A stretch of DNA of 64,000 bases. Origin: CAG-452 sp045531335. Its GTDB lineage: Bacteria; Bacillota; Clostridia; TANB77; CAG-508. The stretch lies in contig JAZSDU010000034.1 of assembly GCA_045531335.1 (NCBI GenBank), positions 20,834-84,833 on the forward strand, given 5' to 3'. The position numbers and the translations under genes were made by a program. Shown piece after piece: positions 37,212-47,242 of this stretch. Each line of letters begins with the position of its first letter. Within the stretch, counting starts at the first letter, position 1. Under the pieces are notes generated by a model. It did not search any database and was not told the DNA's origin. It saw only the letters and a program-made list of their open reading frames with translations.

Positions 37212-37460
37212 ATGGAACCACAAGTAGATATATGCTTCAAAAGAGAAAAAAATAAAAAAAGAAGATGTTGTATAGACTTAGTAATATTTGTTATATCTAT
37301 ATTATTAGCATTCGGAATTGGATTAATAATAGGTGCATTAACTGGACTTGTAACATTTTTAGGAATAGGTGCAATAGTTTTATTCTTAGTAACACTTTTA
37401 ATACTATTGATAATAAGAATAATAATGTTAATATGCTGCAAAAAGAAAGAATGCTGTTAG
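37212..37460 (+). CDS. Small Cys-rich two-helix membrane protein
   Basis: This 82-aa protein has a basic N-terminus with KRRCC, two hydrophobic segments (about residues 22-50 and 53-75) and a CCKKKECC tail. I do not recognise the family. An AGGAGGTG site precedes the ATG by about nine bases and a terminator follows. Confidence 0.6.
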   Translation: MEPQVDICFKREKNKKRRCCIDLVIFVISILLAFGIGLIIGALTGLVTFLGIGAIVLFLVTLLILLIIRIIMLICCKKKECC

Positions 37461-37466
37461 TAAAGA

Positions 37467-37499
37467 ATCCCTTATGATTTTATCGTAAGGGATTTTTTT
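37467..37499 (+). terminator. Terminator after the Cys-rich small protein
   Basis: AATCCCTTA and TAAGGGATT pair, followed by a T-run. Confidence 0.8.
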
Positions 37500-37591
37500 C
37501 ATTTTGTTAATTTAGGTAACAAAAAATAAAAAATGAATATACTAATAGAGAGAAAAATTGTAATTTACAATATTAAATTAATTGCAAACGT

Positions 37592-37664
37592 TGTAGGGGT
37601 CGGGTTCCACCCCGACCATTTAGAATGTTAATTTGGCGGGAGAGGGTGGAACCTCGCCCCTACA
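37592..37664. repeat. TGTAGGGG-core repeat upstream of asnB
   Basis: A full core with two hairpins (GGGGTCGGGTTCCACCCCGA and GAGGGTGGAACCTCGCCCC). The right arm ends in the AATTTATCT outer sequence only about 10 bases before the asnB ribosome-binding site. It fills most of the 260-base gap. Confidence 0.75.
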
Positions 37665-37721
37665 GATTTAAAAATATATTTATTTAATAGATTATAATTT
37701 ATCTATTTTCTAGGAGGTTTT

Positions 37722-39565
37722 ATGAGCGGTTTTGTAGGATTTGCTAATCTTAATAAAGATGTATCAAGGGATATATATATTATAAAAGATATGAATTCGA
37801 AAATACAGAAGAAAGCTGCAGATGAGGAACATTATTATATAGATAAATATGTAAATTTGGGATATAGAGAAAATATAAATAACAAAAAAGAAAAACAAGC
37901 AATGAGTATAAGGTATAATGATGTAATTTATAGTATTGTATATAATGGACAAATATATAATAAAGAAGAAGTGAAAAAAGAGTTACAAGAATTGGGATAT
38001 GAATTTGAACGGAGATTCAGATACAGAATTATTGTTAAATGGGTTTATTAATTTTGGAACTAATATACCAAAGAAACTAAATGGTGTTTTTAGTTTTGCA
38101 ATTTGGAATAATAAAGCAAATGAACTATTTTTAGTTAGAGATCATTTTGGAATAAAACCTTTATATTATACAATAGTAGATAATACTATAATTTTTGCAA
38201 CAGAATTAAAAGCAATACTTACTCATCCTAAAGTAGAAGTAGTTATTGATAAACAAGGAATTTGCGAATTGTTTGGAATTCGGTCCTGCACATACTCCAG
38301 GAGTTGGAATATTTAAAGATATAAATGAGCTAAAACCTTCACGTTTTTTGCTATTTAATAAATCTGGAATTCATATAGAAGAATATTGGAAATTAGAGAC
38401 AAAAGAACATACAGATAGTTTTGGTAAAACCTGTGAAACTATAAGATATTTATTAGAAGATTCAATTTCAAAACAGCTTGTAACAGATATGCCAATTTGT
38501 ACAATGCTATCAGGAGGATTGGATTCTAGTATAATAACTGCATATGCAAGTAATTATTGCAAAAGTAAAAATCTGCCAAGGTTAAATACTTTTTCAGTTG
38601 ACTATCTGGATAATGATAAGAACTTTGTAAAAAGTGAATTTCAACCAAATTCAGATAATTATTATATAGATATAATGAAAAGAAAATTTAATACAAATCA
38701 CCAGCAAATAGTAATAGATACGCCTGAACTTGCAGAATCGCTAGAAGAAGCTATGCTTGCAAGGGATTATCCTGGAATGGCAGATGTGGATTCTTCACTA
38801 CTATTATTTTGTAAGAATATAAGTAGAAAAGCAAAGGTTGCAATTTCTGGCGAATGTGCTGATGAAATATTTGCTGGATATCCGTGGTTTTTTAGAGATG
38901 ATGCTTTAAATAGTAATACATTTCCATGGTCTATTGCACTATGTGAAAGACAAAAGTTGTTAAGTCCAGAAATATCTAAACAAATTAATTTAAAAGAATA
39001 TATAGATTATAGATATAATCAAAGTTTAGGTAATGTAGAAATTTTAGATAATGATTCAAAAGAAACTGCAGCAAAAAGAAAGATATCATATTTAACTATT
39101 AACTGGTTTATGCAGACACTTTTGGATAGGGCAGATAGAATGTCTAAACAATATGAGTTAGATTTAAGAGTTCCATTTTGCGATTATAGAATAGTGCAGT
39201 ACTTATGGAATGTACCTTGGGAAATAAAAGCATTAAATGGAAGAGAAAAGGGACTTTTGAGGTATATTGTAAGAGATTTATTACCTGAAGAAATAGTAGA
39301 TAGAAAGAAAAGTCCATATCCCAAAACACATAATCCTACTTATCTTTTAGCTGTGAAGAATAAATTGAAGAAAATAATGTATAACAAAAATTCACCTATA
39401 AACAATTTATTAAACAGGGAATACATTATGGATATAATAGAAACAGATGGAAAAGTATTTGCAAGACCATGGTTTGGACAGTTAATGACAGGACCTCAAC
39501 TTATGGCATATCTTTGCCAAGTAAATATGTGGCTTGAAAAATACAATCCTAGAATTGAAATTTAA
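37722..39565 (+). CDS. asnB: Asparagine synthase B-type protein, read with two +1 shifts; Ser in place of Cys-2
   Basis: The joined product is 613 aa, the usual AsnB length. Residues 1-200 are a class II glutamine amidotransferase domain (YNGQIYNKEEV, FEGDSDTELLLNG, VFSFAIWN, VRDHFGIKPLYY). The synthetase domain has the PP-loop LSGGLDSS near residue 262 and SGECADEIFAGYPWF. The N-terminus reads MSGFVGF where glutaminase-active members have MCG, so glutamine hydrolysis is expected to be lost or weak and free ammonia may be the donor. Shifts lie at 38010 and 38281. A TAGGAGG site precedes the ATG. Confidence 0.88.
38010..38012 (+). other. +1 frameshift site 1 in asnB
   Basis: In-frame GAA CGG AGA. 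Skipping the C reads GGA and gives YEFE-G-DSDTELLL, a conserved amidotransferase segment. The unshifted frame stops at 38051. Confidence 0.9.
38281..38283 (+). other. +1 frameshift site 2 in asnB
   Basis: In-frame ATT CGG TCC. Skipping the C reads GGT and gives LFGI-G-PAHTPG, a hallmark AsnB motif. The unshifted frame stops at 38316. Confidence 0.9.
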
Positions 39566-39714
39566 ATTGTGATTTGTTGAAGAAATCTATTTTAAATCTG
39601 TAGGGGCGAGGTTCCACCCTCGCCCGTGAAATGACATGCGTTTTTGCGGGTCGGGGTGGAACCCGACCCCTACAAATAATAAATCAAATCATTAACACAA
39701 ACAACAATTTATCT
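39561..39714. repeat. TGTAGGGG-core repeat, full MITE-like copy
   Basis: The core (39599-39674) is the inverse of the copy at 16764. Its right arm matches that copy's left arm closely (ATTAACACAAACAACAATTT in one, the complement in the other), which defines the element boundaries independently of the core. Confidence 0.8.
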
Positions 39715-39742
39715 ATTTCTTAAAATTTCCTTAATATATATA

Positions 39743-39771
39743 TTGTAAAATTCACCTATTTAATATAGAAT
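39743..39771 (+). promoter_or_regulatory. Sigma-A-type promoter of folD
   Basis: TTGTAA and TAGAAT with a 17-base spacer, 32 bases before the chosen start codon. Confidence 0.55.
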
Positions 39772-39803
39772 TAAATGAGAAAAATATGAAGAGAGGTAAG
39801 GCT

Positions 39804-40658
39804 ATGGCTGAGATTTTAGATGGTAAAGCAGTTGCAAACAAAATAAAAGAAAGTTTAAGAAAAGAAGTAGAAGAATTAAAACAAAATGGAATATTTCCAA
39901 AACTTGCAGTAATTATGGTTGGAAATGATCCAGGTTCTAAAATATATGTAAGAAATAAAAGTATAGCATGTGAAGAGATTGGAATAGAATATGAGGAATA
40001 CTTGTTAGATGAAAATACTACAATGGAACAGTTACTTGAATTAATTAATAAATTAAATCAAGATGATAGCATTAATGGTATACTTCTTCAAAGTCCAATA
40101 CCAAAAGGGTTAGATATAAATGAGGCTTTTAAAACAATAGTTCCAGAAAAAGATGTTGATGGCTTTAATCCTTGCAATGTAGGAAAATTATGTTTAGGTC
40201 AAGATTCATTTGTATCATGTACACCATATGGAATAATTAAATTATTAGAAGAATATGGTATTGAAATTGAAGGAAAAGATGCAGTTGTTGTAGGAAGAAG
40301 TAATATTGTTGGGAAACCAATGATGCAATGTCTATTAAATAAAAATGCGACAGTAACGATATGTCATTCAAAAACTATAAAGTTAGATAAAGTAACAAAA
40401 AAAGCAGATATATTAGTAGTTGCAATAGGAAAACCTAGGTTTATAACTAAAGATATGGTAAAAGAAGGAGCAATAGTTATAGATGTTGGAATTAATAGAG
40501 GAGAAGACGGAAAATTATGTGGAGATGTAGATTATGATGAGGTTTCAGAGGTAGCATCATACATTACACCTGTTCCAGGAGGAGTAGGACCAATGACAAT
40601 AGCAATGCTTATGCATAATATTGTAAAAGCAGCAAAAATGAAAGAAAAGGAATACTAA
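39804..40658 (+). CDS. folD: Methylenetetrahydrofolate dehydrogenase/cyclohydrolase
   Basis: This 284-aa cytoplasmic enzyme interconverts 5,10-methylene-THF and 10-formyl-THF. YVRNKSIACEEIGI (catalytic Lys near residue 50), GILLQSPIPKG, KDVDGFNPCNVGKLC, the NADP loop VVGRSNIVGKPM and the closing TPVPGGVGPMTIAML are all present. The start chosen is the ATG after GAGAGGTAAGG. Confidence 0.96.
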   Translation: MAEILDGKAVANKIKESLRKEVEELKQNGIFPKLAVIMVGNDPGSKIYVRNKSIACEEIGIEYEEYLLDENTTMEQLLELINKLNQDDSINGILLQSPIPKGLDINEAFKTIVPEKDVDGFNPCNVGKLCLGQDSFVSCTPYGIIKLLEEYGIEIEGKDAVVVGRSNIVGKPMMQCLLNKNATVTICHSKTIKLDKVTKKADILVVAIGKPRFITKDMVKEGAIVIDVGINRGEDGKLCGDVDYDEVSEVASYITPVPGGVGPMTIAMLMHNIVKAAKMKEKEY

Positions 40659-40659
40659 A

Positions 40660-41844
40660 GTGAAAAAGTTTTTATTTACAAACATGTTAAAAAGTGTTAC
40701 ACAAATGTTTAACACAACTTTTTTAGGAATATATTTCTTGAAAATATCAGGAGGAAATATATCAGAGGTAGCATTATTTTATATAATATGGTATTTATTT
40801 CATCCTATATTCATGTATATGATTTCTAAAAAACTTAATAAGGATAATATTATATCAATGTATAGAACTGGAATATTGCTAGATTTGATATGTTTTATGA
40901 TTCTATTTTTAGCAAAAGGAAGTATTGTTAAATTTATTTATCCGTTTGCAATATTAATGGCGTTTAGAGAAGCTGTATATTGGATACCTCAAATGATGTT
41001 AGTATATAATGTTAATCAAGAAAATACATATAAAAAATATTTTTCATATACACATATAATTGAAAAAGTATGGATTATTATAAGTACATTAGCAACAGGA
41101 TATCTGATAACTGAAAACTCTTATGACTTTGTGTTTATGATAATTATTGCATTAGGAGCAATTGTATATATAACAACATTTTCGTTAGATAAAGTTACGT
41201 ACGAGCAAAAAAGTATTGAAACAAAAAAGATGAAGGAAATATTGAAAAACAAAGATGCCAAGAGAACATACGAAATATTTCTTTTTTATGGTATGAATTC
41301 GGGTGGAGTTTTATTAGTACTTATACAATTGATTATTTTTATGCAGTTTAATTCAGAGTTTAGTATAGGTTATTTAAATGCAATATTTGCAGTAATTGCT
41401 ACCATAACAACAATATTAGTAAATAAACATATTAAAGTAAAATATTATCAAAAAGCTTTTATTATAGCAGGTTTGCTAATAGTTTCTTCTATTATACCTA
41501 TGATAATAAATACTAATTTTACTTTTTTTGTAATTTATAATATTGCGTTAAATATTGGTGGACAAGTATTGTCAATATTATTAGCTACTAATAGATTTCA
41601 GGTAAATGAGAATGAGCAATTTAAAGATTATAGATTAGAAAATATAATGCTAGGTGAAATATATTTAGCGATAGGAAGAGTAACAGGATTTATACTTTTA
41701 TTTATAGTGGGAAATATTGCATTTAACATATTATCTGTAAAAATACTTATAATGATATCATCTCTATTAATAATAGTAGAAATGATTATATATAACAAAT
41801 TAGAAAGGTATAAAAATGTGAAACTAACTATTGAAAACATGTAG
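40660..41844 (+). CDS. MFS-type membrane transporter, substrate unknown
   Basis: This 394-aa protein has about 12 hydrophobic segments and a central loop with KSIETKKMKEILKNKDAKR (residues 187-205). It starts with GTG two bases after the folD stop, so it is translationally coupled. The layout suggests the major facilitator superfamily, but I see no substrate-specific motif. Confidence 0.65.
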   Translation: MKKFLFTNMLKSVTQMFNTTFLGIYFLKISGGNISEVALFYIIWYLFHPIFMYMISKKLNKDNIISMYRTGILLDLICFMILFLAKGSIVKFIYPFAILMAFREAVYWIPQMMLVYNVNQENTYKKYFSYTHIIEKVWIIISTLATGYLITENSYDFVFMIIIALGAIVYITTFSLDKVTYEQKSIETKKMKEILKNKDAKRTYEIFLFYGMNSGGVLLVLIQLIIFMQFNSEFSIGYLNAIFAVIATITTILVNKHIKVKYYQKAFIIAGLLIVSSIIPMIINTNFTFFVIYNIALNIGGQVLSILLATNRFQVNENEQFKDYRLENIMLGEIYLAIGRVTGFILLFIVGNIAFNILSVKILIMISSLLIIVEMIIYNKLERYKNVKLTIENM

Positions 41845-41866
41845 TGGCGACCCTGTGTCTGCCCAA
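41840..41866. repeat. Degenerate TGTAGGGG-core repeat
   Basis: TGTAGTGGCGACCCTGTGTC followed by TGCCCAA is a decayed half copy starting at the end of the transporter gene and covering its TAG stop codon. Confidence 0.6.
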
Positions 41867-41880
41867 CAAAAAAACAATAT

Positions 41881-41909
41881 TGTAGGGGCGAGGTTCCACC
41901 CTCGCCCGT
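41881..41909. repeat. TGTAGGGG-core repeat, half form
   Basis: TGTAGGGGCGAGGTTCCACC and CTCGCCCG form one hairpin between the transporter gene and dprA. Confidence 0.75.
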
Positions 41910-41987
41910 TAATAAAAAATTAATAATGAAGAATACAAAACGCTTTGCGTTTTGATGGGGGCAAAAATCTATTAATGGAGGATATTT

Positions 41988-42854
41988 ATGAAAGATATTG
42001 AGTATTGGATTTGGCTCTCAAGGATAGAAGGATTAAATCCTAAGTTTTTAAATGATTTATTAGAAAAATATAATAATCCTAAAAAAATATGGGATAAAAC
42101 AAAAGAAGAATTAATAGAAGACGGAATAAAAGAAAAATATGCGTGTGAGATAACAAGTAATAGATATAGAGAAAAAATAGATAAATATCTAAAATATATG
42201 AATGAAAATAATATAGAAATAATTACTATAAATGATAAACAATATCCAGACAAGTTAAAGGCTATTTATGATCCACCCATTGTGCTATATGTAAAAGGGA
42301 ATAAAAACATATTAAATGATAGATCTATTGCAATAATAGGTTGTAGAATGTGCACAAAATATGGAGAGAATACATCAAAAAAAATAGCATATAACTTGTC
42401 TATAAATAATATTAATATAATAAGTGGACTTGCAAAAGGGATTGATTCATTTGCTCACAAGGGAAGCTTAGCTGCACAAGGTAAAACAATAGCAGTTGTT
42501 GGATGTGGTTTGGATAGAGTGTATCCTAAAGAAAATAAAGAATTATTTGATGAGATTATAAAAAGGGGAGGAGCAATTATATCAGAATATGTAATTGGGA
42601 CAAAACCTATTGCAAAAAATTTCCCCAAAAGAAATAGAATAATAAGTGGATTATCAGATGCAGTAATTGTAGTAGAAGCAAGGGAAAAAAGTGGAACATT
42701 AATAACTGTAGATTTTGCATTAGAACAGGGAAAGGATATTTATGCAATTCCTGGAAATGTTGATAATCCAAACAGCTACGGAACAAACGATTTAATAAAA
42801 CAAGGAGCTAAAATTGTAACTAAACTACAAGACATTTTAGAAGATTTACAATAA
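41988..42854 (+). CDS. dprA: DNA-processing protein DprA
   Basis: This 288-aa protein loads RecA on incoming single-stranded DNA during transformation. The Rossmann core shows IAIIGCRMCTKYG near residue 118, SGLAKGIDSFAHKGSL near residue 146, AVVGCGLDRVYPKEN, and FPKRNRIISGLSDAVIVVEA near residue 207. The N-terminal helical domain is present. A C-terminal winged helix is missing, as in many Firmicutes. AGGAGG site present. Confidence 0.93.
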   Translation: MKDIEYWIWLSRIEGLNPKFLNDLLEKYNNPKKIWDKTKEELIEDGIKEKYACEITSNRYREKIDKYLKYMNENNIEIITINDKQYPDKLKAIYDPPIVLYVKGNKNILNDRSIAIIGCRMCTKYGENTSKKIAYNLSINNINIISGLAKGIDSFAHKGSLAAQGKTIAVVGCGLDRVYPKENKELFDEIIKRGGAIISEYVIGTKPIAKNFPKRNRIISGLSDAVIVVEAREKSGTLITVDFALEQGKDIYAIPGNVDNPNSYGTNDLIKQGAKIVTKLQDILEDLQ

Positions 42855-42858
42855 ATAT

Positions 42859-42887
42859 TTGAAATTTAAAGCTATATATAATATAAT
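42859..42887 (+). promoter_or_regulatory. Sigma-A-type promoter of the PBP1A gene
   Basis: TTGAAA and TATAAT with a 17-base spacer, 28 bases before the start codon. Confidence 0.65.
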
Positions 42888-42915
42888 AATATATATTTAA
42901 TTAGGAGGTCATAAA

Positions 42916-45618
42916 ATGGCTAATAAAAAGAAAAACAATAAAGGAATGGATGAAACAAAGAGATATAAAATAAAAAACAAAAAAGTCACTAAAAAATCTG
43001 GCAAGAAAAAAATGGATCCTAAAAAGAAAAAGACTATATTAATAAGTATATTGTTAGTAGCTTTAATTGCATTAGGAATACTATTTGGAATAATTTATGG
43101 AATAATAAGAGAAGCTAAGCTAGATGCATCATCTTTTGTATTAAAATACGAAAATTCTGTAATGCTAGATAAAGATGGCAATGTAATAGCAGAACTTAGT
43201 GGTGATGAAAATAGAAAGTTTGTAAAAATATCTGAAATGTCTGGATATTTGCCAGCTGCATTTGTTTCAATAGAAGATGAAAGATTCTATGACCATATGG
43301 GTGTAGATGTAAAAAGAACTATAGGTGCAACTGCAAAATATGCATTAAGTAAAATAGGAATAGGTTCATCTAGTTATGGAGGAAGTACTATAACTCAACA
43401 AGTTGTTAAAAACATAACAGAGGAAAAAGATAGAACCTGGCAAAGAAAAGTAAAAGAAATTGCAAGAGCATATTACATAGAAGAAGAATTATCAAAAGAC
43501 CAAATACTAGAATTATATTTAAATTTAATATATATGGGAGGAAATACAAATATATATGGTGTTGAAGTAGCAGCTAATTATTATTTCTCTAAAAGTGCAA
43601 AAGATTTAGATTTAGCTGAATCTGCATTTTTAGCAGGTATAAACCATACTCCAAACAGTTATGACCCATTTACAGAGGATAGTAGTGCTACTCTAGAAAG
43701 AATAAAGACAAGAACAAAAACAGTTTTAGATAAAATGAAAGAATTAGGTAAAGTTTCTGAAGAAGAGTATCAAACAGCAATCACAAAAGTAGATACAGGT
43801 CTTCCTTTTGAAAAAGGAAAAGTTATTGAGATGGGATATTCTTATCATACTGAAGCAGCTATAATGCAAATAGTAAATCAACTTATGGAAGAAAAAGATT
43901 TAACATATGATGCTGCATATCTATATCTATGTAGTGGAGGATTTACAATATACACAACACAAGATACTGATATACAAAAAGCTATAAATGAAGAAGCTTT
44001 AAAAGAAAAATATTTAGATAAATCAAAGAAAAATCCAGGTAAAACAGCACAGGCAGGAATGGTATTATTAGACCATAAAACAGGATATGTTTTAGGTGTA
44101 ATGGGAGGACTTGGAGAGAAAACTACTACACTTGGATTTAACAGAGGTACAAGTCAAGTTAAACAAACAGGTTCATCTATGAAACCTTTAGCAGTTGTTG
44201 CACCAGGAATAGATAAAGGTATAATTACAGCAGCAACTGTATATGATGATGTTCCATATTTAGGAAAGAAAAATTACAACTATTTTAAAGGCCTTCTTAC
44301 AATAAGACATGCAATAGAAAGTTCACAAAATATTCCTATGGTAAAAGGAATTCAAGCAATTGGAACTGAAAAAGCATTAGAATTTGTTAAAACTTTAGGA
44401 TTTGATCACTTAGATGATGAATATGATAATAGTATAAACTTATCATTAGGAGGATTAAGAAATGGTGCTACTCCTCTAGAAATGGCAGCAGCTTATGGTG
44501 CTATTGCGAATGATGGAGTATATATAGAACCAACATTCTATACAAAGGTAGTAGATGGTGATGGGAACATAGTTTTAGAGCCAACACAAGAGACTAGAAC
44601 AGTAATGTCTAAAGCAGCAGCATATGTAGTAAAAGAAATCCTTACACAACCAGTAAAATCAGGAACATCAACAGCATGTTATATACCTGGAATGAGCACT
44701 GCAGGTAAAACAGGTACAACAAATGATGATTTTGATAGATGGTTCTGTGGATTTACACCATACTATACAGCAGCAACATGGTATGGATATGATGATAATG
44801 AAACAGTATCTGGATGGAGCTTAAGTCCAGCTGGTCAAATTTGGACCAGTGTAATGAGATCAGCACATCAAGGATTGGAAAAAAAGACTTTTGCGCAAAG
44901 TAGACCGGATGGGGTTGTTACTGCGAAGGTATGTAGAGATTCAGGACTAATTCCTAATGAAAACTGCGAAAAAGATCCGAGAGGAGACAGAACATATACA
45001 GAGTATTTTGTAAAAGGTACTGTACCAACAAAAAAATGTGAATGTCATGTAAAAGTAGAAATATGTAAAGAGACAAACTTACTTGCTAATGAATTTTGTA
45101 AAGATAAAGAAGAAAAAGTGTTTATAACAAGACCAAATAGTGAAACTGAAACATCATGGAAGAGTGCAAAAGACGCAGAATATATGCTTACAATAAAAGA
45201 TAGTTGTACTAAACATACTGAACAACCTGATACTGAAAAACCTGTAATAAAATTAAATGGAAGTAGTAGTATAACAATAAAAGTAAATGAAAACTTTACA
45301 GATCCAGGTGCAACAGCAACAGATAATAAAGATGGAGATTTAAGTAGCAAAATTGTAACAACAGGAACTGTTGATACATCAAAAGCTGGAACATATAAAA
45401 TAACATATACAGTTGAGGATGCAGCAAAAAATAAAGCAACTGTTACAAGAACAGTTGTAGTAAAAGCAGATACAGTTACTCCACAAGAGCCAGAAGAGCC
45501 ACAAGAACCAGAATTACCAGACGATAATCAAAATAATCAAGACGGCGGTGCTGGAAACGGTAATGACAATACTACTCAAGACAATACAGTAACAACAATA
45601 AACACTAGTGAGATTTAA
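42916..45618 (+). CDS. Class A penicillin-binding protein (PBP1A) with C-terminal Ig-like domain
   Basis: This 900-aa bifunctional cell-wall enzyme has a basic cytoplasmic start, a membrane anchor near residues 35-58, a GT51 glycosyltransferase (SIEDERFYDHMGVD near residue 117; GGSTITQQVVKN) and a transpeptidase. The active-site Ser is in TGSSMKPL near residue 419, and KTGTTNDDFDRWFCG near residue 597 is the KTG box. Residues 770-850 form a DUF5011-type beta domain (DPGATATDNKDGD; YTVEDAAKNKATVTRTV), then a Pro/Glu/Asn-rich tail. This extra domain may bind wall or surface ligands. Confidence 0.92.
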   Translation: MANKKKNNKGMDETKRYKIKNKKVTKKSGKKKMDPKKKKTILISILLVALIALGILFGIIYGIIREAKLDASSFVLKYENSVMLDKDGNVIAELSGDENRKFVKISEMSGYLPAAFVSIEDERFYDHMGVDVKRTIGATAKYALSKIGIGSSSYGGSTITQQVVKNITEEKDRTWQRKVKEIARAYYIEEELSKDQILELYLNLIYMGGNTNIYGVEVAANYYFSKSAKDLDLAESAFLAGINHTPNSYDPFTEDSSATLERIKTRTKTVLDKMKELGKVSEEEYQTAITKVDTGLPFEKGKVIEMGYSYHTEAAIMQIVNQLMEEKDLTYDAAYLYLCSGGFTIYTTQDTDIQKAINEEALKEKYLDKSKKNPGKTAQAGMVLLDHKTGYVLGVMGGLGEKTTTLGFNRGTSQVKQTGSSMKPLAVVAPGIDKGIITAATVYDDVPYLGKKNYNYFKGLLTIRHAIESSQNIPMVKGIQAIGTEKALEFVKTLGFDHLDDEYDNSINLSLGGLRNGATPLEMAAAYGAIANDGVYIEPTFYTKVVDGDGNIVLEPTQETRTVMSKAAAYVVKEILTQPVKSGTSTACYIPGMSTAGKTGTTNDDFDRWFCGFTPYYTAATWYGYDDNETVSGWSLSPAGQIWTSVMRSAHQGLEKKTFAQSRPDGVVTAKVCRDSGLIPNENCEKDPRGDRTYTEYFVKGTVPTKKCECHVKVEICKETNLLANEFCKDKEEKVFITRPNSETETSWKSAKDAEYMLTIKDSCTKHTEQPDTEKPVIKLNGSSSITIKVNENFTDPGATATDNKDGDLSSKIVTTGTVDTSKAGTYKITYTVEDAAKNKATVTRTVVVKADTVTPQEPEEPQEPELPDDNQNNQDGGAGNGNDNTTQDNTVTTINTSEI

Positions 45619-45645
45619 TAAAATACTAGAAAAGGGAGGCATAAA

Positions 45646-47034
45646 TTGAATATATTTTTCTATAACACATTAACTAAATCAAAAGAAGAATTTAAACCAT
45701 TAGAAGGAAACGAAGTAAGAATATATACATGTGGTCCTACAGTATATAAAGACGCAACAATTGGAAATATGAAATCATTTATATTTATGGATACTTTAAG
45801 AAGAGTTTTAAAATATAATGGTTACACATTAAAACATGCAATGAATATAACAGATGTAGGACATTTAGTATCAGATGGAGATGATGGGGAAGACAAAATG
45901 GTGAAAGCAGCAAAAGAAGAAAAGAAGACTCCATTAGAAATTGCTGCATATTATACAGAAAAATTCTTAAGTGATTTTGATAGATTAAATATAGATAGAC
46001 CAGAAATAATATGCAAAGCAACTGACCATATAAAAGAAATGGAAGAATTTGTTCAAAAGCTATTAGATAATGGATATGCATATGAAACATCTACTGCAAT
46101 ATATTTTGATGTATCAAAATTAGATGCATATGGAATTCTTTCAGGTATAGATTTAAGAAATCAAAAAGCCGGTGCAAGAGTAGAAATAGATGAAGAAAAA
46201 AGAAATCCATATGACTTTGCATTATGGATAAAAGCACCTGAAAATCATATAATGAAATGGGAAAGCCCATGGGGATTATGCTATCCAGGGTGGCATATAG
46301 AATGCTCTACAATGAGCAACAAATACTTAGGTGAAGAATTTGATATACATACAGGAGGAATAGATTTAGTTCCAACACACCATGAAAATGAAATAGCACA
46401 AAGTAAAGGATGTACAGGTAAAGTCCCTGCAAAATTCTGGATGCATTGTGAGTTCTTACTTATAAATGGTGGAAAAATGTCAAAGAGTTTAGGAAATGCA
46501 TATTTAGTTCAAGACATTGTTGACAAAGGATATGAAGCTTTAGCTTATAAAATGATGTGTTTTACATCACATTATAGAAACAAACTAAACTTTACTTGGG
46601 AAGCTTTGGAAAGTAGTCAAAATGCACTAAATAGATTAAGAGAAGGCTACAAAAAACATAATGAAGGAAATGCAGAAGTAGAAGATAGTACAATAGCAGA
46701 ATATAAAACAAAATTCCAAGAGGCGATTAATGATGATTTAAATATGCCTGTTGCGATGAGTGTAATTTGGGATATAGTAAAAAATCCAAACAAATCAAAG
46801 CAATTAGCAAATCTTTTATTAGAATTTGATAAAGTTTTAGGAGTAGATATTCAAAAAGAAGCAGAAGAAAAAATTCTAGAAATACCAGAAGAAATAAAAG
46901 AATTAATAGAAAAAAGAAAACAAGCAAGAGCTAACAAAGACTGGGCATTATCAGACAAAATAAGAGATGAATTAAAAGAAAAGGGATATATGGTAAAGGA
47001 TACAAAAGAAGGCATGACAGTAGAAAAATTGTAG
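45646..47034 (+). CDS. cysS: Cysteinyl-tRNA synthetase
   Basis: This 462-aa class I synthetase has YTCGPTVYKDATIGNMK (HIGH-type region and first zinc Cys) at residue 27, a zinc-site Cys in WHIECSTMS, HHENEIAQS, and KMSKS in GGKMSKSLGN near residue 273. The start is TTG seven bases after GGGAGG; no better start exists. Length is typical. Confidence 0.96.
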   Translation: MNIFFYNTLTKSKEEFKPLEGNEVRIYTCGPTVYKDATIGNMKSFIFMDTLRRVLKYNGYTLKHAMNITDVGHLVSDGDDGEDKMVKAAKEEKKTPLEIAAYYTEKFLSDFDRLNIDRPEIICKATDHIKEMEEFVQKLLDNGYAYETSTAIYFDVSKLDAYGILSGIDLRNQKAGARVEIDEEKRNPYDFALWIKAPENHIMKWESPWGLCYPGWHIECSTMSNKYLGEEFDIHTGGIDLVPTHHENEIAQSKGCTGKVPAKFWMHCEFLLINGGKMSKSLGNAYLVQDIVDKGYEALAYKMMCFTSHYRNKLNFTWEALESSQNALNRLREGYKKHNEGNAEVEDSTIAEYKTKFQEAINDDLNMPVAMSVIWDIVKNPNKSKQLANLLLEFDKVLGVDIQKEAEEKILEIPEEIKELIEKRKQARANKDWALSDKIRDELKEKGYMVKDTKEGMTVEKL

Positions 47035-47040
47035 AGAACG

Positions 47041-47097
47041 ATTCTAGGGACTGTCCCTCTTTTGTACAATAAGGACAAAAGGGGACTGTCCTGAATC
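47041..47097. repeat. GGGACAG-family imperfect repeat after cysS
   Basis: AGGGACTGTCCCTCTTTTGT is followed by GGACAAAAGGGGACTGTCCT, related blocks in an imperfect hairpin immediately after the cysS stop. Confidence 0.65.
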
Positions 47098-47122
47098 GTA
47101 GGATTAAACATATTGCAAACGT

Positions 47123-47198
47123 TGTAGGGGCGGGTCTTGTGCCCGCCCAACAAATTATATAATTATTTTATAGGGCAGGCACAAGACCTGCCCCTACA
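47123..47198. repeat. TGTAGGGG-core repeat upstream of the dCMP deaminase gene
   Basis: A full core of the GGGCGGGTCTTGTGCCCGCC subtype with the inverse at the right. The right arm ends in AATTTATC, directly abutting the GGAGG ribosome-binding site of the next gene. Confidence 0.75.
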
Positions 47199-47242
47199 GA
47201 ACAAATTAACAATATAAATAACAATTTATCGGAGGAAATAAA

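Noticed and set aside
23717..39565. Calling recO, tadA, spoIVB, asnB and the others pseudogenes
   Set aside because: Both sides of each break retain all conserved motifs with no further stops, joined lengths are normal, and essential functions such as alanine racemase are affected.
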